64,000 nucleotides of DNA, taken from Exiguobacterium qingdaonense. GTDB lineage: Bacteria; Bacillota; Bacilli; Exiguobacteriales; Exiguobacteriaceae. The translations under genes and the position numbers were made by a program. The notes beneath the pieces were generated by a model. That model was not told the origin of the DNA and did not search any database. It worked only from the letters and a program-made list of their open reading frames with translations. Below, piece after piece: positions 61,473 through 64,000 of the stretch. Within the stretch, counting starts at the first letter, position 1. Each line of letters starts with the position of its first letter. Location of the stretch: contig NZ_JACSKY010000001.1 of NCBI RefSeq assembly GCF_018617855.1, forward strand, positions 62,001 through 126,000. The letters run 5' to 3'.

Positions 61473-62387
61473 TTATGACTGTTTTTTTAACCATTCAACC
61501 ATTTCGTGGACGAGTTTTGGGTGAATGGGTGCATCGATTGCCTCCCGATACTCTTTATGGAGCGTGAGGAGAGAATGCGGGGATTCCCGCTCAACGAGGA
61601 GATGGTTCATGTCATCGATGATGGAAGACGTGACTTCTCCTTTCGTCTGAATCATATGGACATGCTCAGGTGGCACTTGAACGTCACGTTCACCTGTAAT
61701 TGCAAGCACCGGAACGGTCACATGCTCCAACCGTTCCCGCACATCATACGAGGCATGCTCCCGAATCCATTTCGCGTTCACGACTTGCCCGCGATACTTG
61801 AAAGATGACACGTTCGTTCGTAAGGACCGCTCCAGTAAGTCGTCTTGACGCTGCCTTACCTTTCTCGCCACTCCCGTCATACGATAAAACAACCCTTTCA
61901 ACCCTTTCACACGCTCAATGTCTTTCGCCAGTGCATCTGCCTGGTATAAAAACATTTTCTTGGACGACTCATGGAAACCGGACAATAAGATCAATCCATC
62001 GGCTTTCGTCTCAAGCTGAACGGCAGGAGCAAGAACAGCACCTTCACTATGTCCGAGCAGATATAAACGATTCACATCGGCTAACTGTCGAATGGTACGT
62101 ACGACGAGAATCGCGTCATGAATTAAATCATGCAATCCAACCTTATTGAAGTCACCATCGGACTTCCCAATCCCTTGCTTGTCGTACCGAAACACGTTAT
62201 AACCATGGTCATACAATGTTTCTGCCAACTTAGCGTACGTCTTAAAACCAACGCCACCCATATTGCCGTCACGGTCACTCGGTCCGCTCCCGCTCAACAT
62301 GACGATGGTCGCCCGAGGCTCCTCGTGGGATAAAAAAGTACCTGCAATCGTACCGTATGCTGTCGTAATCGTCATCTCTTGTTTCAT
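61473..62387 (-). CDS. Alpha/beta-hydrolase (YqkD/dienelactone-hydrolase-like)
   Basis: This is a 304-residue serine hydrolase. LLGHSEGAVLAPAVQLE carries the nucleophile elbow (GHSEG). VMLSGSGPSDRDGNMGG is the oxyanion region, TGERDVQVPPEHVH holds the likely acid, and DMNHLLVERE the histidine. It belongs to a group of esterases related to COG1073 and BAAT-like proteins. ATG 62387 follows GGAGGCGATACG; ATG 62429 precedes that site. It is a single gene with its own terminator. Confidence 0.85.
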   Translation of the reverse strand: MKQEMTITTAYGTIAGTFLSHEEPRATIVMLSGSGPSDRDGNMGGVGFKTYAKLAETLYDHGYNVFRYDKQGIGKSDGDFNKVGLHDLIHDAILVVRTIRQLADVNRLYLLGHSEGAVLAPAVQLETKADGLILLSGFHESSKKMFLYQADALAKDIERVKGLKGLFYRMTGVARKVRQRQDDLLERSLRTNVSSFKYRGQVVNAKWIREHASYDVRERLEHVTVPVLAITGERDVQVPPEHVHMIQTKGEVTSSIIDDMNHLLVERESPHSLLTLHKEYREAIDAPIHPKLVHEMVEWLKKQS

Positions 62388-62471
62388 CGTATCGCCTCCA
62401 TTACTATCATACCCGAAACCGACATTCAAAAAAATATGTCACCATCAAATGAGACAGCGACATCTATCCGG

Positions 62472-62580
62472 TCAGTCAGTTAACCAACTGTGCAACCAAT
62501 CGACCGCATCCGTTAACCCATCTTCCGACAGGCGTTCGAACGTATCCTTCTCCGTTAACGCATGCCAACTTCCTTTGATT
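62472..62580 (-). pseudogene. Possible C-terminal relic of a decayed gene
   Basis: Between the adhE terminator and the hydrolase, a minus-strand frame reads KGSWHALTEKDTFERLSEDG and LTDAVDWLHSWLTD to a TGA at 62472-62474. There is no start codon with a ribosome site, and the frame runs back into the adhE terminator stem. The composition looks protein-like, as if it were the C-terminal end of an alpha/beta hydrolase or kinase. It is tentative. Confidence 0.3.
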
Positions 62581-62595
62581 TTCAGCCTAAAAATG

Positions 62596-62618
62596 AGCCC
62601 GTTCGAGTTGAACGGGCC
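62596..62618 (-). terminator. Terminator of adhE
   Basis: On the minus strand, GGCCCGTTC and GAACGGGCT pair around AACTC and are followed by CATTTTTAGG. It lies 18 bases after the adhE stop. Confidence 0.8.
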
Positions 62619-62636
62619 CACTTGTAAATGTTGATT

Positions 62637-64000
62637 TTATACGCCTTCGTATGCTGCGTACATGATCTCTTTCAATTCTTCAACGAGCGGCATTTTCGGG
62701 TTCGCCGTCGTACATTGGTCTTCGAATGCGTCGACCGCCATCTTGTCGATCTTCGCATCAAGTTCTGCTTTCTTGATACCTTGTGCCTTGAACGAGAGTT
62801 TGATGTTCAAACGTTGACCGAGCTCAATGATTGCTTGGATGAGCGACTCGACACCTTCAGCAGTCGTGCTTGCTGGAAGACCGAGGTAACGTGCGATTTC
62901 TGCGTAACGCTCATCAGCGATGAATGACTCATATTTCGGGAACGCCGCGAGTTTTGATGGGCGTGTCGCATTGTAACGGATGACGTGCGGCATGAGGATT
63001 GCGTTCGTACGACCGTGTGGTACGTGGAACTCTCCACCGATTTTATGAGCAATCGAGTGGTTGATTCCGAGGAACGCGTTCGCAAACGCCATACCTGCCA
63101 TCGTTGAAGCGTTGTGTACTTTTTGACGAGCTTCAGCGTCGTTACCGTTTTCATACGCTTTTGGTAGGTAGTCGAAGATCATCTTGATTGAACGGAGCGC
63201 AAGGCCATCCGTGTAATCGTTCGCCATGACTGAAACGTATGCTTCGATTGCGTGCGTCATAACATCCATTCCTGTATCTGCTGTGATCGAAGCTGGGACG
63301 GTCATGACAAACTCAGGGTCGACAATCGCGACGTCTGGTGTGATCGCATAGTCAGCGATCGGATACTTGACGTTACGTTTCTTGTCAGTGATGACAGTGA
63401 ACGGTGTCACTTCAGAACCTGTACCAGAAGTTGTCGGGATGGCAACGAACATTGACTTGTTACCGAGTGACGGGAACTTGTACGTCCGTTTGCGAATATC
63501 CATGAATTTTTGGCGTAAGTTTGAGAACTTCTCTTCTGGACGTTCGTAGAAGAGCCACATTCCTTTCGCGGCATCCATCGGTGATCCACCACCGAGTGCG
63601 ATGATCATGTCTGGTTGGAAGTGACGCATCGCTTCGGCACCGTTCATGACCGTTTCAACAGATGGATCTGGCTCAACTTGGTCGAAGATGCGGTATTCGA
63701 CACCTGCCGGCAAGTTTTTGATGACTTTATCAGCGAATCCGAGTTTGACCATCATTTCGTCAGTAACGATCATCGCCCGTTTTTTCGTTGTGAGCGATTG
63801 AAGGTATTGCACCGAGTTTTTCTCAAAGTAGATTTTTTCAGGTACTTTAAACCATTGCATGTTCACGCGACGTCTCGCCACCTTTTTCACGTTGAGTAGA
63901 TGTTTCGCCGTCACGTTTTCAGAGACGGAGTTTTTACCGTAAGACCCACAACCGAGCGTGAGTGATGGTGTCATTTCGTTGTATAGGTCACCGATCCCAC
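62637..64000 (-). CDS. adhE: Bifunctional aldehyde-alcohol dehydrogenase AdhE, C-terminal part
   Basis: The open frame runs off the right edge. Its 5' part in the window (PSLTLGCGSYGKNSVSENVT) is the end of the CoA-dependent aldehyde dehydrogenase domain, and the rest is the iron-dependent alcohol dehydrogenase domain: ALGGGSPMDAAKGMW, AIPTTSGTGSEVTPFTVI, and the iron ligands in HSIAHKIGGEFHVPHGRTNA. AdhE converts acetyl-CoA to ethanol through acetaldehyde during fermentation and forms spirosome filaments. About 453 residues are seen, roughly half the protein. Redox (Rex) control is usual, but its promoter is outside. Confidence 0.93.
   Translation of the reverse strand, partial: GIGDLYNEMTPSLTLGCGSYGKNSVSENVTAKHLLNVKKVARRRVNMQWFKVPEKIYFEKNSVQYLQSLTTKKRAMIVTDEMMVKLGFADKVIKNLPAGVEYRIFDQVEPDPSVETVMNGAEAMRHFQPDMIIALGGGSPMDAAKGMWLFYERPEEKFSNLRQKFMDIRKRTYKFPSLGNKSMFVAIPTTSGTGSEVTPFTVITDKKRNVKYPIADYAITPDVAIVDPEFVMTVPASITADTGMDVMTHAIEAYVSVMANDYTDGLALRSIKMIFDYLPKAYENGNDAEARQKVHNASTMAGMAFANAFLGINHSIAHKIGGEFHVPHGRTNAILMPHVIRYNATRPSKLAAFPKYESFIADERYAEIARYLGLPASTTAEGVESLIQAIIELGQRLNIKLSFKAQGIKKAELDAKIDKMAVDAFEDQCTTANPKMPLVEELKEIMYAAYEGV

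Noticed and set aside
62263..62634. Plus-strand 123-codon ORF opposite the hydrolase and adhE terminator
   Set aside because: It overlaps the minus-strand hydrolase start and has no ribosome site or recognisable protein motif.

Overview
The window looks like chromosomal DNA from a low-to-mid GC Bacillota of the Bacillales type. Codon use, strong AAGGAGG ribosome sites, a CcpA/cre regulatory style, a T-box leader, a double dynamin of the DynA type, the YdbS/YdbT pair and a LexA-type box all point that way, and Exiguobacterium is my best guess for the genus. That is an inference from gene content; no 16S or other marker is present. Most genes are ordinary housekeeping or accessory chromosomal genes in short operons, many closed by clear intrinsic terminators. 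There is no CRISPR array, no intact prophage and no rRNA.

Layout. 1-4.3 kb: an edge-truncated membrane-anchored protein, a DinB-fold protein, an IS200/IS605-type TnpB element inserted between an AzgA-type purine permease and its terminator, and a probable type I toxin-antitoxin locus of the Fst kind with a LexA-type box upstream. 4.3-16.5 kb: the PH-domain pair YdbT/YdbS, a YqjA-like FUSC-type membrane protein, an NAD(P)-binding protein, the 1128-residue double dynamin with a translationally coupled 31-residue membrane peptide, an oxidoreductase/acetyltransferase pair, membrane and PH-domain proteins and a Na+/H+ antiporter. 16.6-21 kb: a small XRE regulator operon with a palindromic operator and a decayed third gene, an M3 peptidase, and a T-box leader in front of an MFS transporter broken by one in-frame TAA. 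21-32.6 kb: hydrolases, a degenerate GGDEF protein, VOC and MDR proteins, an orphan pair of Opp/Dpp-type permeases, small membrane proteins, DUF817 and YfhP-type proteins and a WYL regulator.

32.9-37.8 kb is a complete sucrose operon (scrR-scrK-scrA-scrB), in which a LacI-type operator sequence is also the core of the terminator behind scrR. 37.9-50 kb carries an acetyltransferase, a CDF transporter, a YpiP-like methyltransferase, an atypical tRNA-Thr with an integrase C-terminal relic beside it (a probable scar of a lost integrated element), a queuosine-precursor transporter, a cre-controlled small protein, a PilZ protein, a Ca2+-type P-ATPase and a PTS IIC-like protein. 50-57.6 kb has cardiolipin synthase, a chemoreceptor with a SigD-like promoter, a peroxiredoxin and a divergent second UMP-kinase-like protein. 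57.7-61.4 kb is the fructose operon fruR-fruK-fruA with three 10-bp-phased repeats and a cre-like site upstream. The window ends inside adhE.

The most interesting loci are the LexA-box-linked Fst-like toxin-antitoxin pair (3.80-4.18 kb), the TnpB insertion, the T-box/MFS pseudogene, the operator-in-terminator of the scr operon, the tRNA/integrase scar and the UMP-kinase paralogue.
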